Assembly (NCBI GenBank): GCA_947683625.1
Contig: CANTUR010000793.1
Location: 1,984,001-2,048,000, forward strand
From: Mallotus nudiflorus
Lineage: Eukaryota > Streptophyta > Magnoliopsida > Malpighiales > Euphorbiaceae
DNA: 64,000 bases
Direction: 5' to 3'
Shown: positions 1 through 10,346 of the stretch, in pieces
Layout of the letters: each line of letters opens with the position of its first letter
Numbering within the stretch: position 1 is the first letter of the stretch
The notes under the pieces: generated by a model
What the model was told of the DNA's origin: nothing
What the model saw: only the letters and a program-made list of their open reading frames with translations
The model's database searches: none
Position numbers and translations under genes: made by a program

Positions 1-451
1 GGCCAAATCTGATGCTAAGGCGAATCAAAAAAAGGTTTCTGAGCTTGAACATAGCCAGGCCCAGCTGACAAGGAGGATCGAGGAGCAGGATTTTTAGATT
101 GCTGAGCTCTAGGGGAGGCTAGCGGAGCTTGAGAAATCTCGTGCGAATGATAAGAAGATGTATCAAAGCATGGTAGAGGGGTTTCTTAAAGCGTATTGGG
201 CTGAGTGCAAGAGGATCCTGCTCTCCCAAGACTCAGGATTGGACTTGGGGGCATTAGATCGGATAACTCCAGCAGACCTTACCAAGCTTGTAGCGGAGGA
301 GGACGCCCATCGAAAAGCCAGTTCCATTCCTGTGAGGGAGTATGAAGAGGCCATTGTTGCTGCTGGGTCCATCGAGCATCCAGAGACTGTTGATGCTACT
401 TCAACCTTAGTTTTTGGGCCTGGGGGCCCGGGTGTACAAATAGTAGAGTAG
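1..451 (+). pseudogene. 3' end of Tat antisense gene (coiled-coil tail), arm A copy
   Basis: The + strand carries the C-terminal part of the antisense protein found in full at 6936-8784. The end shared with that copy includes MYQSMVEGFLK and a glycine-rich tail, and it stops at 449-451. Upstream the frame is rich in Lys, Glu, Gln and Leu with heptad-like spacing, as for a coiled coil, but it is broken by stops near 92 and 111. The function of these antisense proteins in Tat elements is not known. This copy has no start and cannot make a complete protein. Confidence 0.75.
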
Positions 452-560
452 ATATGTATAGGTTTATATATATCTTTTTTTATAACCAATCACATGTAAA
501 GACATTCTTATCAATGAAGATACTTTATTATTGAATTATATCGGGTGTTTGAGTACAAGT

Positions 561-2130
561 TTACTGATAATATTTCCTGGGAGAGTCTGAGTTCCAAAAC
601 CTCGGTAGTTCTTTGCCTCCTCTTTCTTTTAGTCTGTACGCCCCCTTTATTGTGCATTCTGAGATCTGGTACAGACCTTCCCATTTCAAACCTAACTTGC
701 CGGTTCCTAAGGTGCCTTTGCTAATATCTGCTCTTCTGAGTACCCAGTCACCTATCCTGAATTGCTCTGTTCAATGTCGCCGATGGTGGTATCAAGTTAT
801 TCTTTGTTGATGTACCTCAGCTATGGCTGCCACTTGTTCTTTTTATTCTTCTAGCATGTCAAGGCATATCCGTGCATCGACGTTGTTGATGGTGTGGTCG
901 AGGTCTTGGCTTACCCGATAACTTGGGGACCTAACCTCCACTAGAATTACTGCATCCATGCTATAAGTTAGTCTGAATGGCATTTCGCCAGTGGATGATT
1001 ATGGTGTGGTTCTATAGGCCCAGGTTACGTTGTTCAGCTCTTCGACCCAATTCCCTTTTTTGTCATTGAGTGTTTTCTTCAATGCATAAGGATTCTGTTT
1101 ATGACCTCGGTTTGTCTGTTCGTCTGCGGGTGAGCTACTGAGGTGAAGCACAACTTTATTCCAAGGTTTGAGCAGAAACTTTTGAACTTGTGGTTGTCAA
1201 ACTATTTGTCATTGTCCGTAATTAAAGTGTGGGGGATGCCGAACCTACAAATGATCTCCTTCCAGAAAAAGTGTTGTATCCAGGCTTCTGTGATGGTTGG
1301 GACTGCTTCTGCTTCTAACCATTTGGTAAAATGGCTAATGACCACAATTAAGAGCTTTTTTTACGAGGTAGAGGGAGGGAAAGGACCCAGGATGTCCATC
1401 CCCCACATGGCGAATGGCCAAGGGTTGCCGATGGGATGCAGAGGCCGAGAAGATTTGTGACTAAGTCAGGCATAGTGCTGGCACTGGGGACATGATTGCG
1501 TTAGCTGCTGGGCATCCTTAGACATGGTGGGCCAATAATACTCTTGGAGCAATGCCTTTCTAGTGAGCGAATAGTGGGACTCATGTGCTCCACAGATTCC
1601 TTCATGGATTTCTCGGAGTATGTAATTTCCCTCCTCCGGGGAAACGCACTTCGACCATGGGTGCGATAAGGATTTTTGGTAGAGCTCCCTTCGATGGATG
1701 GAATAGTGGGCTCCTTTGGTCTTGAGCTTCCGAGCTTGCAGCTTGTCTTTTGGGAGTGTGTCGTGCTCAAGATATTAGATTATGGTTTGCATCCATTTCA
1801 AGACTACCTGTGTTTCAAAAACTTTGGTGTCCTTTGTGCTGGGACTGGTTAGTGATTCGGTGAAATTCATATCCCTAAATGCTTGACTATTCTCGACTGC
1901 AGATTTGGCAAGGTAGTCGGCTCATTGTTGTCTACCCTAGGAATATGGACGATCTTCCACTGGCCTTCGTCCCGCTCGATGTGTTGCAAAAGTTGCTTAG
2001 CTTTGTCTATGTACTTGGCAATGCAGGTGTCTTTAACTTGAAATGATCCGCTGACTTGGTTGACTACTAGTTGGGAATCCAAGTGTATGATGAGGTGTTC
2101 GGCCCTGACTTCAGTGGCTAACTTCAAACC
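561..2130 (-). pseudogene. Gypsy pol fragment: RNase H C-terminus and integrase, arm A
   Basis: Read on the - strand from 2130 down, it begins inside the RNase H domain with GLKLATEV followed by the conserved DSQLVVNQVSG. The integrase zinc-binding region and the DDE core follow, antisense to 1143-1460, and pol ends at the TAA at 563-561. Several in-frame stops and frame breaks make it inactive. It matches the + strand pol at 5248-6822 and adds no new domain. The cut inside RNase H shows it is only a piece of an element. Confidence 0.88.
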
Positions 2131-2182
2131 TATTCGTGCTTTGCAGGACGCCTAGCCCAAGAGTTCTGGAGATCAGTTATGA
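2131..2182 (+). repeat. 5' LTR remnant (last 52 bp)
   Basis: It matches the last 52 bp of the 3' LTR (10295-10346), including the shared TGCTTTGCAGGACGCC stretch. The terminal CA reads GA here. Everything upstream of it in the LTR, including U3 and the promoter, is missing, so this copy cannot start its own transcript from here. Confidence 0.85.
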
Positions 2183-2184
2183 AG

Positions 2185-2202
2185 TGGCACTGTCTGTGGG
2201 AA
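2185..2202 (+). other. Primer binding site of the Tat element
   Basis: TGGCACTGTCTGTGGGAA lies 2 bp after the LTR remnant. It has the TGG start of a tRNA 3'-end complement and resembles the TGGCGCCGTCTGTGGG-type site common in Tat elements. I cannot assign the tRNA from sequence alone. Confidence 0.65.
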
Positions 2203-2253
2203 CTCCTTGGGAAAAGCCATTCATTTACTTGCTAAGCTAAAGACACCTTTACT

Positions 2254-3420
2254 ATGACTTCTAGTCCACCTCCAGCCCATCTTCCTGAAGCCAGCACCAA
2301 TCCTTCTGCACCTATCCTTTCGACCAACCTTTCAGACCCTCTCCTAATAATAATACCACCCCCCACCTTGCAGCATGTTGGAGCCTCATCCAGACATGTA
2401 CCCTTACTTTTGGAGAACACCCCAAGATACCCGTCCTTGGGCACAGATCTCCCGTACTATGCTTTGCTACAGCACCATCGATCAATACCCTTAATACCTT
2501 TTCCAAGCCTACTAGAAACGCCAGCAATAACCACTCCAAACCTAAACACTATAACCTAAACACTCAGCCTTGATCAAATGAGCAAAGAAGCCATGATAAA
2601 AAATATTTAGGCGCAAATAGCTTTGATGCAACAACAGCTAAACGCTATAATACAAAGCGGGCATACTGAGCCGGGTCAAAATGATGATAATATAGCACCC
2701 CGACAAGCCCCAAGGATGAGCATAGGGAAGGGTAAGGGGAGTGTAGTTCAACCATTCCGGCCCTTGATGATTTGAAATTAGCGCAGAAGGTTGAGGAAGT
2801 AATGTGCAAAGCCCGGACTAAACCTAGAAAGGAAGAAGAATGGGTGATGGATAGCAAAACTCCGTTTGTCAGCAGAATAATTCAAACGGAGATTCCTAGT
2901 AGGTTCAAAATCCCACAGCTTGATCAGTACGATGGGACATGAGACCCCATCAGTCATATATTGGCGTTTCGGACAAAGATACTACTCTAGAATGTAAATA
3001 ATGGAATCATGTGCAGAGTCTTCCCAAGTACACTTATAAAGAGCGCCCAAAAATGGATTCATAGGCTCTTGGAGAATTCAGTCACTTCTTTTGAGGACTT
3101 AGTAGAGCAGTTCTGTATCAGATTCATCATCAATATTCCCCCCGCAAAAAAAACATCAATGACCTACGGATGTGCTGATAGGAGGCTAATGAATCTCTAC
3201 GAAGTTGCCTTGACCGCTTCGATAAAATAGCCATGTAGATTGAGCACCTTGTTGATGAAGTTGCCATAGAAGCTTTGAAAAATGGCACCAAGCTACGGAG
3301 CTGAGTACTTTTGCAGAGGCAATGGCGATAGCGGTTTGAATGATAAAAATGGATGAAGACAAAAGGATGCGTTGGGAAGAAGACAGGCCATCGATTAAGG
3401 ATGAACGACCAAAATAGAGA
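2254..3420 (+). pseudogene. Gypsy gag, Tat type, with stops
   Basis: Gag is the structural protein that packages retrotransposon RNA. The N-terminus is an open Pro/Ser/Thr-rich stretch from the ATG at 2254. A Gln-rich segment follows, then the retrotransposon gag core: RFKIPQLDQYDGT near 2905-2940 and MCRVFPSTLIKSAQKW near 3009-3056, followed by a LLENSVTSFEDLVEQF-like stretch. At least four stops and one or more frame changes interrupt it (for example at 2557, 2608, 2941 and 3228). No CCHC knuckle is clear. The match to the family is from motif order, and the protein is not translatable as a whole. Confidence 0.78.
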
Positions 3421-3438
3421 TGAGCAAGCTTCCTAAAA

Positions 3439-4341
3439 ATGAATTTCAGAACTCTGACAAATATATTTGATAGGGAAGCAGAAAGATATACACCCTTGAA
3501 CACCTCTCGATCCAAGATCCTCATGTGGGTAAGGCAGAATGGAGTGGGGATCACACCGGCTAAGAGAATCAGCCCAAGCCAGAGATTTACTCTTGAAAAA
3601 GGCCAGTACTGCAAATACCACCGAGAATACGACCATGACATAGAAGGCTACAGAGAACTAAAGAGTGCCATAGAAATACTGGTGCAGCGGGGAAAGCTTA
3701 ATAATTTCACGGACATACCGAGCAGAAGCGGAAACTCAGAAAATCAGGAACGAGATAGAGCTAAAGCAAAGAAAGCCAGGAAAGAGTCGATTGGGACCAT
3801 CAACATGATTGTAGGGGGAGAAAACACCGAGAAACGATTAAAGCACAACAAAGGAGAAAAATCGGTACATGGGAGAAGCGACATCGTTTTCAACTCGGAA
3901 AATGATTTGCATATACATCACCCCTACAGTGATGCCCTGGTGATAACTGCATGCATAAATAAGTATCGGGTTAAAAGGCTATTAGTGGATAATGGGAGTG
4001 CTATCAATGTTTTATCTTGGAAGGCGTATAAAGCTATGGGCGGCTCCATCACCATCATGAAGGCCATCCAGAACCCCATCACTAGTTTTTGTGGAGGAAT
4101 AATGCAACCAATGGGGATTGTTGATCTGGACCTAGAATTTAGAAGCCAAGATGATAAGGAAACAAAAGTCATCCGGACTCCATTCAATGTGGTAGACATA
4201 CCACTAGCCTATAATGGGATTATAGGATGGCCGACACTTTACGAAGCACATGCAGTCACCAGCTTCCGGCGCTTAACCATGAAAATTTTGATCAAGAAGG
4301 GGACCCTTACTATTAGGGGAGATCAGCACATGGCCAGATAA
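3439..4341 (+). pseudogene. Gag C-terminus and aspartic protease of Tat element
   Basis: This is an open stretch of 300 codons. Near residues 55-80 it has YCKYHREYDHDIEGY followed by LKSAIEILVQRGKL, the usual gag-protease linker of Tat elements. Near residue 183 it has LLVDNGSAINVL, which is the aspartic protease active site in the DNG form normal for this lineage. A conserved IIGWP sequence lies further on. It is the longest intact frame in the element. The start at 3439 is only the first Met after a stop, and the natural protein would be read through from gag. Confidence 0.82.
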
Positions 4342-4350
4342 TGCTATCAG

Positions 4351-5224
4351 ATGGCCACGAAGTCTTTAGTAGAGGCTTTTCCTTTAGAGGCATGGGAAGT
4401 TGAAAAGCAAGGCGCTAACCCACAATCGGTGGAAGACACTGAGACATTACAAGTCATGGAAGGAAAGACCGTGAAAATTGGCAACGCCCTCAATCAAAAC
4501 ATCAGAGACATAATAAGGGAAGTCTTTACTAGACACTCAAAGGATTTTGCTTCTCAAGCCTCTGAAATCATCGGCATGGACCCATGAGTTGCCTGTCACT
4601 GCCTAAACATCAAACCAGGAGCCAAGCCAGTAGCACAGAAGAAAAGAACCTTTGCCTATGAAAGACAGAAGATCATTGCTGAGGAAACGACAAAGCTGTT
4701 AGCAGCCGGGTTCATTAAAGAGGTTACTTACCCGGAATAGGTAGCCAACGTGGTACTCGTTAAAAAAGCAAACGGGAAGTATAGAATGTGTATAGACTAC
4801 ACTGACCTCAACTGAGCATGCCTTAAGGACAACTACCCGTTACCCACGATTGATCAGCTCGTCAATTCGACTGCCAGTCATGGCTTATACAGTTTTGTAG
4901 ATTTTGTACAAGGTTATCACCAGATCTTGATGAAGAAAGAAGATCAGGAGAAAATGTCCTTCATCACTCATGAAGGGTTGTACTGCTATAAGGTGATGCC
5001 CTTTGGACTAAAAAATGCTGGAGCCACGTACCAAAGAATGATGAACCAAGTCCTTCAAGGCCATATTGGAAAAAGCATAGAAGTATACGTGGATGATATC
5101 ATCATCAAAAGCAAGCATCTGGAGCATCACCCAGCAAACGTGGATCGGGTTTTCCAGCTACTGAGCAAATCCAAGATCAAGTTGAATCCTGATAAATGCG
5201 TCTTTGGAGTCCAGGCAGGCAAGT
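4351..5224 (+). pseudogene. Reverse transcriptase of Tat element
   Basis: RT copies the element RNA into DNA. Visible blocks in order are GFIKEVTYPE, VVLVKKANGKYRMCIDY, DNYPLPTIDQLV, the PFGLKNAGATYQRMMN block and the catalytic YVDD at about 5089-5100. Stops at 4585 and 4738 (probably from Trp) and at 4813 (TGA) break the frame, so only 4927 onward is open. After GVQAGK at about 5220 the usual connection domain is missing and RNase H follows at once. The RT therefore lacks its normal C-terminal part. Confidence 0.85.
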
Positions 5225-5604
5225 TGGCCATTGAAGTGTTCATCACAGGTTTGAAGTTGGCCACTGAAGTCAGGGCCAAACACCTCATCATACACTTGGA
5301 TTCCCAACTAGTAGTCAACCAAGTCAGCGGAGCATTTCAAGTCAAAGACACCTGCATTGCGAAGTACGTAGATAAAGCTAAGTGACTTTTGCAACACATG
5401 GAGGGGGATAGAGTCCAGTGGAAGATCATCCAGATTCCCAGGGTAGACAATAGTGAGGCCGACTACCTTGCCAAATCTGCAGTTAAGAACACTCAAGCAT
5501 TTAAGGATATGAATTTCATCGAATTGCTAACCAGTCCTAGCATAGAGGACACCGAAGTTTTTAAAACACAGGTAGTCTCGAAATGGATGCAACCTATAAT
5601 CTAA
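5225..5604 (+). pseudogene. RNase H of Tat element, 5'-truncated
   Basis: RNase H degrades the RNA strand during reverse transcription. The frame runs on from RT with GLKLATEVRAKHLIIHLDSQ and QLVVNQVSG, then a TGA at 5383-5385, then IPRVDNSEADYLAKSA. The first half of the domain, with its first catalytic Asp and Glu, is deleted. The joint lies around 5222-5247. The nearby IEVFITGLKLA reads like the alpha-helix that normally follows the missing part. Without those residues it cannot be active. Confidence 0.82.
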
Positions 5605-6822
5605 TATCTTGAGCACGACACACTCCCAGAAGACAAGTTGCAAGCTTGGAAGCTCAATACCAAAGCAACCCACTATTTTGTCCATCGAAGGGAGCTTTAT
5701 CGAAAATCCCTGTTGCACCCATGGTTGAAGTGCGTTTCCCTGGAGGAGGGAAATTACATACTCTGAGAAATCCATGAAGAAATATGTGGAGCACATGAGT
5801 CCCACTATTCGCTCACTAGAAAGGCATTGCTCCAAGAGTATTACTAGCCCACCATGTCTAAGGATGCCCAGCAGCTAATGCAATCATGTCCCTAGTGCCA
5901 ACACTATGCCCAACTTAGTCACAAATCTTCTTGGCCTCTGCATCCCATCGGCAACCCTTGGCCATTCGCCATGTGGGGGATGGACATCCTGGGTCCTTTC
6001 CCTTCCTCTACCTCACAGAAAAAGTTCTTAATTATGGCCATTGACCATTTTACCAAATGGGTAGAAGCAAAAGCAGTCCCAACCATCATAGAAGCTTGGA
6101 TACAACACTTTTTTTGGAAGGAGATCATTTGTAGGTTCGGCATCCCCCACACTTTAATTACGGACAATGGTAAATAGTTTGACAACTACAAGTTCAGAAG
6201 TTTCTACTTGAACATTGGAATAAAGCTGTGCTTCACCTCAGTAGCTCACCCGTAGACGAACGGACAAATCGAGGTCACAAACAGAATCCTCATACAAGAA
6301 TTGAAGAAAACACTCGATGACAAAAAGGAGAATTGGGTCGAAGAGCTGAACAATGTAATCTGGGCCTACAGAACCACACCCTGATCATCCACTGGTGAAA
6401 CGCCATTCAGACTAACTTATGGCATGGATGCAGTAATTCTAGTGGAGGTTGGGTCCCCAAGTTATCGGGTAAGCCAAGACCTCAACCACACCATCAACAA
6501 CGTCGATGCACAGATATGCCTTGATGTGCTAGAAGAATGAAGAGAATAAGCGGCAGCCACAGCTGAGGCACATCGATAAAGAACAACTCGGTACCACCAT
6601 TGGCGACATCAAACAAAGCAATTCAAGACGGGTGATTGGGTACTCAGAAGAGCAAATATTGGCAAAGGCACCTCAGGAACCGGTAAGTTAGGTCTGAATT
6701 GGGAAGGTCTGTACCAGATCTCAGAATGCACAATGAAGGGGGCGTACAGACTAAGAGAAAGAGGAGGCAAAGAACTATCGAGGTTTTGGAACTTAGACTC
6801 TCTCAAGAAATATTATCAGTAA
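5605..6822 (+). pseudogene. Integrase of Tat element
   Basis: Integrase joins the element DNA to the genome. The zinc-binding part is visible as HEEICGAHESH and, after a stop, SCP-CQ with a stop between. The catalytic triad residues are all present: Asp in MDILGPF (about 5980), Asp in LITDNGK (about 6158) and Glu in NGQIEVTNR (about 6262). A GDWVLRRA-type C-terminal domain follows near 6630, and pol ends at the TAA at 6820-6822. Stops at 5764, 5845, 6175, 6253, 6382 and others interrupt it. It is inactive as it stands. Confidence 0.87.
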
Positions 6823-6935
6823 ACTTGTACTTAAACACTCGATAATTCAATAATAAAGTACCTTCATTGATAAGAATGTCTTTACATGTGATTGGTTATA
6901 AAAAAAAGATATATATATAAACCTATACATATCTT

Positions 6936-8784
6936 CTATACTATTTGTACACTCGGGCCCCCATGCTCAGAAACTAAGGGGGAAGTAGCATTAGTAGTCT
7001 CTGGATGCTCAGCAGACCCAACAGCAACAACGGCCTCTTCAGATTCCCTCATATGAATGGAATTGTCTTTTCGACGGGCGTCCTTCTCCATCGCAAGCTT
7101 GGCAAGGTTTGCTGGAGTTATCCATTTTAATGCCTCAAAGTCCAATCCTGAGTCTTAGGAGAGCAGGATCCTCTTGTACTCAGCCCGGTATACCTTGAGA
7201 AACCCCTCTACCATGCTTTGATACATATTCTTATCATTCGCATGAGATTTCTCAAGCTTCGCTAGCCTCCCCTGGAGCTCTACAATCTAAAGATCCTACT
7301 CCTCGATCCTCCTTGTCAGTTGGACCTGGCTATGTTCAAGCTTAGAAACCTTCTTTTGATTCACCTTAGCATCAGATTTGGCCTCAGTGTATCTTGTCTA
7401 GCAGTGCTCCAGAGCTGACTTAGCGCTATCCAGCTTCTTCTTAAAATCTATAGCTATTATCCCCACCTCAATTTCCTTTAAGCTGCACTGGCTCTTCAAA
7501 TAGAAGTACTAATCCTTCGCCAGAAGCAAGGCCTGAGTCATCTACCAAAAATAATCAGAAAACTTAGACAAGATGCAAGTACAATAATTGTATCAAGTGG
7601 CAGAAACTAGCTTACCTCCAGCGACTGGCCAATCATAGAATCTAGTAACCCGTCCGGGCCCTCCTCCAACCAATGCTGCATGTCACCAGGTAACCGCAAT
7701 GACTCAGCGTACTGGTCCCATACTTAACTGTTGTAGATGCTCGGGGGCTTCATCCTCTTCAATATCCAGCCCCTCATATCCGGACAACCAGATAATCGCG
7801 GGCGCTGGACATAAATCTCTTTGTCCAGCCCCTCAACATCTGACCCCGGGTTGATCAACTGCCTTTTTTTACGCCCAACCCGCTTCGGCTGCTCACTTTC
7901 CACCGATGCTTTGCCCTTGGGGTCGGCGGGAATAGCCTCCGAAGCCATAGGAGCCTCAAGTTCTGGGGAAGGAGAGATTTGAACCTCCTCCACTGCAGTT
8001 GGCTCATCTACTAGGGAAATACCGCCTGCAAAATCAAAAAATTCAGCCATCTACAGATGGAAAAATAAGACTAGTAAGATAAAAAGCTCAAAGCAAAATA
8101 AACATACCAGGGGAATGGTCATGACTCGGATAGACTCTCCACAGATACCTCTGGGATGCATCTTTCGCGGATTGAGCTTCGGAGAGTCCATCAAGATGTA
8201 GCCATAAAACTAACTCTGTATCAGGATCAGAAAGTTTTACTGGATGGGTCATTTTATGACACTCGTCCGACCACATCCTCCGGACATCCAAAAAGTTTGA
8301 TCGATGCTCTACAACGAAAAAAATGGTATCTCCACTTTTTATGGAGATCCAGAAGCTTAATGAAAAGTGTATGGTTGGGTACAGTTGACAGGGAGAACAT
8401 CAGCTCTCCCTTCTTCCTGGTCAGCCTATACAAATATCAGAGGACATCTAGATTGAGATCCCTACCCTCTTCATGCATCAGCTGTATGAACCCGGTCAGT
8501 ATCCTATAACTATTCGGATGAAGCTGACTGGGTGCAATGTTATTCCTATTAAGAAATTCTTATACAAAGGGATCTAAGGGAAATTTCAGACCCCCCTCTA
8601 ACTGGTCAAAATATACTACTAATATACTTAACCTCGATAAGGGGGTATGCACCCTAAACCTCCTATCTACAGTGTGGAGGGCATAATCAGTGGGGATACA
8701 GAACCACCGTCGATACCACCCTAACAACTTGCTATCTACATTGGACACAAAGAGGTCAGAACTAATTTCTTCCCGGGGAGCCAT
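6936..8784 (-). pseudogene. Antisense gene of Tat element (Transposase_28-like, PF04195-like), spliced
   Basis: The gene is read on the - strand from the ATG at 8784, against the direction of pol. The N-terminus has WYRRWFCIPTDYAL and LEGGLKFPLDPFV, which match the pattern of the 'putative gypsy type transposon' family known from plant genomes. A basic linker (RVGRKKR) and a long Lys/Glu/Leu-rich coiled coil follow, ending at 6936. Two short introns fit GT-AG rules: 8107 to 8051 (57 bp) and 7615 to 7542 (74 bp). Stops near 8560, 7500, 7400 and 7157 show decay. The role is unknown; regulation in antisense to pol is one idea. Confidence 0.75.
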
Positions 8785-9289
8785 AATAAAGAAAGGGAAA
8801 ACACAATAGTAGAAAAGGGAAAAAAGAAGAGGAAGAAAAGATGAAAAGAATCACCTGGTCACCTCAGGCAAGAACTATGGCAGGAAGAAATGGAAATAGT
8901 GGAGGTAGTAGAAACGCAGTAAAAACAAAAGACAAAAAAGCGAAAGAAGCAAAATGTGCCTGTTAACAAGCGCAGCAGTATTTATAGAGACATGGAAGGA
9001 CCTGGAAGCACGCATTAACTGCCCTCATTATTGATGCGTTCCTCCCTAGGCCACCAAGGGCCTTTTGGGAATAAAATAACCCATTAGATGAGGAGTCATG
9101 ATAATGGCAGTATGAGCATTTTGTTTACTGACATACGAAGCGACACATCAATCATATGATTTGAAGAGTTGAAGTAAAACCACCACGTGTTGGCCCACCC
9201 ACATTTCGACTGGGTCGCTCCATCAAACAACTTGGGAGGCATTTCAAACATCGCTCCCAACCCATTCTGGGTATCCGAGCATCTAAGTC
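8785..9289. other. Noncoding part between antisense gene and tandem array
   Basis: This holds the probable promoter and leader of the antisense gene (upstream of 8784 on the - strand) and part of the element's 3' untranslated region. A GAGAAAGAAG-type purine-rich stretch lies at about 8790-8960. I see no ORF that I trust and no clear TATA box. Confidence 0.4.
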
Positions 9290-9690
9290 CAATGACTGAT
9301 GCTGGCACCCTCAGGTCACTTTCATAGTACTGAGGTTCCGAGCATGTAAGCCTCGCTCTCCTGAGCCGAGCATCTAAGTCTTGAGCATATAAGTCCAGTG
9401 ACTGAAGCTGGCACCCTCAGGTCGCTTCCGTAGTACTAAGGTTCCGAGCATGTAAGCCTCGCACTCCTAAGCCGAGCATCTAAGTCTTGAGCATGTAAGT
9501 CCAGTGATTGAAGCTGGCACCCTCAGGTCGCTTCTGTAGTACTGAGGTTTTAAGCATGTAAGCCTCGCACCCCTGAGCCGAGTATCTAAGTCTCAAGCAT
9601 CTAAGCCTAGTGACTAAAGCTGGCACCCTTAGGTCACTTTCGTAGTACTGAGGATCCGAGCTGGAAAAGCCTCGCGTCCATGCACCGAGC
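9290..9690 (+). repeat. 106-bp tandem repeat in Tat 3' untranslated region
   Basis: The block GCTGGCACCC..AGGTC recurs at 9301, 9407, 9513 and 9619, exactly 106 bp apart each time. Each unit also holds smaller echoes of GAGCATNTAAGNC. About 3.7 copies are present. They lie between the antisense gene and the 3' LTR, where Tat elements are known to grow variable arrays that can seed satellites. Confidence 0.92.
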
Positions 9691-9955
9691 ATTAAAAATA
9701 TAGTGATGACTGGTTCTATCTTATTCCCAAATGGACGGGTTAATTTATTATGATGCTCATAAGCACTCGGCAGGTACCCTAGCTCCACAGGTTACGGTTT
9801 AACGACGACCAACCAAACACTCGGCACCAAGCTCTACTCATCGTGACTGAGACTGGCCACCTCATCTCACTTGTGTCTTATAACCCTTATGGGGGCATCT
9901 GCATCCTACCTGGACACGATGGACATAAATATCCGAATACCCCAGGGGGGACTCT

Positions 9956-10346
9956 TGATACTATCTAGAATGTTCCCACCTAATTAGGGGTCCTTTACCC
10001 CCTAAATAGGAATACTTGAATCAGGGAGAGGAAAGATCCGTCCAAGGAACTACCCTAAAGAGGAATTCTAACCAAAGAAGGAACACTCTTCTATAAAGAT
10101 TATGATTCACTATCCCACAAGGAATCCAACTCCTCCCACGTTTGAGTATTGCTATATATAGAACCATATACCCCTCATAAGGGGATCATCTCATTCTCAT
10201 ACATTCAAGCTATCTTACATTCTCCTTGCTTTTATTCTCTAACTTAGGCATTAGAGTGTTTGTGGGGATCCTCCCCAGCTCTCACCTTATCCTCTATTCA
10301 TGCTTTGCAGGACGCCTAGCCCAAGAGTTCCAGAGATCAGTTATCA
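9956..10346 (+). repeat. 3' LTR of Tat element (391 bp)
   Basis: It starts TGATACTATC and ends GTTATCA, giving a perfect 5-bp terminal inverted repeat TGATA/TATCA. A purine tract (CAGGGGGGACTC, about 9943-9954) sits directly before it, as a polypurine tract should. A TATATATA box lies at 10153-10160, so U3 would be about 220 bp. The last 52 bp match 2131-2182. The base run after it is GTTTG, but no left flank is left to compare. Confidence 0.88.

Larger units (their letters stand above)
1..2130 (-). repeat. Inverted partial copy of the Tat-type gypsy element (arm A)
   Basis: This block is the reverse complement of 5248-7383, with about 5-10% mismatch in the parts compared by eye. It holds the 3' end of pol on the - strand and the 3' end of the antisense gene on the + strand. 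It starts inside the homology at the window edge, so it probably continues to the left. Its right border is abrupt: RNase H coding sequence joins directly to the last 52 bp of an LTR at about 2130/2131. Both sides of the joint share a few bases (CCTATTC against CCTCTATTC), which suggests template switching or microhomology repair. The arm is separated from its partner by a 3.1-kb spacer. Confidence 0.9.
2128..10346 (+). mobile_element. Tat-lineage Ty3/gypsy LTR retrotransposon, degenerate
   Basis: The order is 5' LTR remnant, primer site, gag, protease, RT, RNase H, integrase, antisense gene, tandem array and 3' LTR. An antisense ORF between pol and the 3' LTR plus a tandem array in the 3' untranslated region are known hallmarks of the Tat group (Retand, Ogre and Grande relatives). 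The 3' LTR has a perfect TGATA/TATCA terminal inverted repeat. The 5' LTR is almost gone, replaced by the inverted arm at 1-2130, so no target duplication can be checked. Multiple stops and a deletion between RT and RNase H make it non-autonomous. Confidence 0.88.

Noticed and set aside
163..489. 108-codon - strand ORF
   Set aside because: It lies opposite the antisense-gene tail of the Tat element and repeats nothing known.
1143..1460. 105-codon + strand ORF
   Set aside because: It is the antisense shadow of integrase in the inverted arm; the same shadow occurs at 5919-6185 on the other strand.
2254..2539. Overlapping ORFs on both strands at the gag start
   Set aside because: Only the + strand frame is in line with the primer site and gag core; the - strand ones are shadows.
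3186..3641. 151-codon - strand ORF
   Set aside because: It is antisense to gag and protease coding sequence of the Tat element and has no motif of its own.
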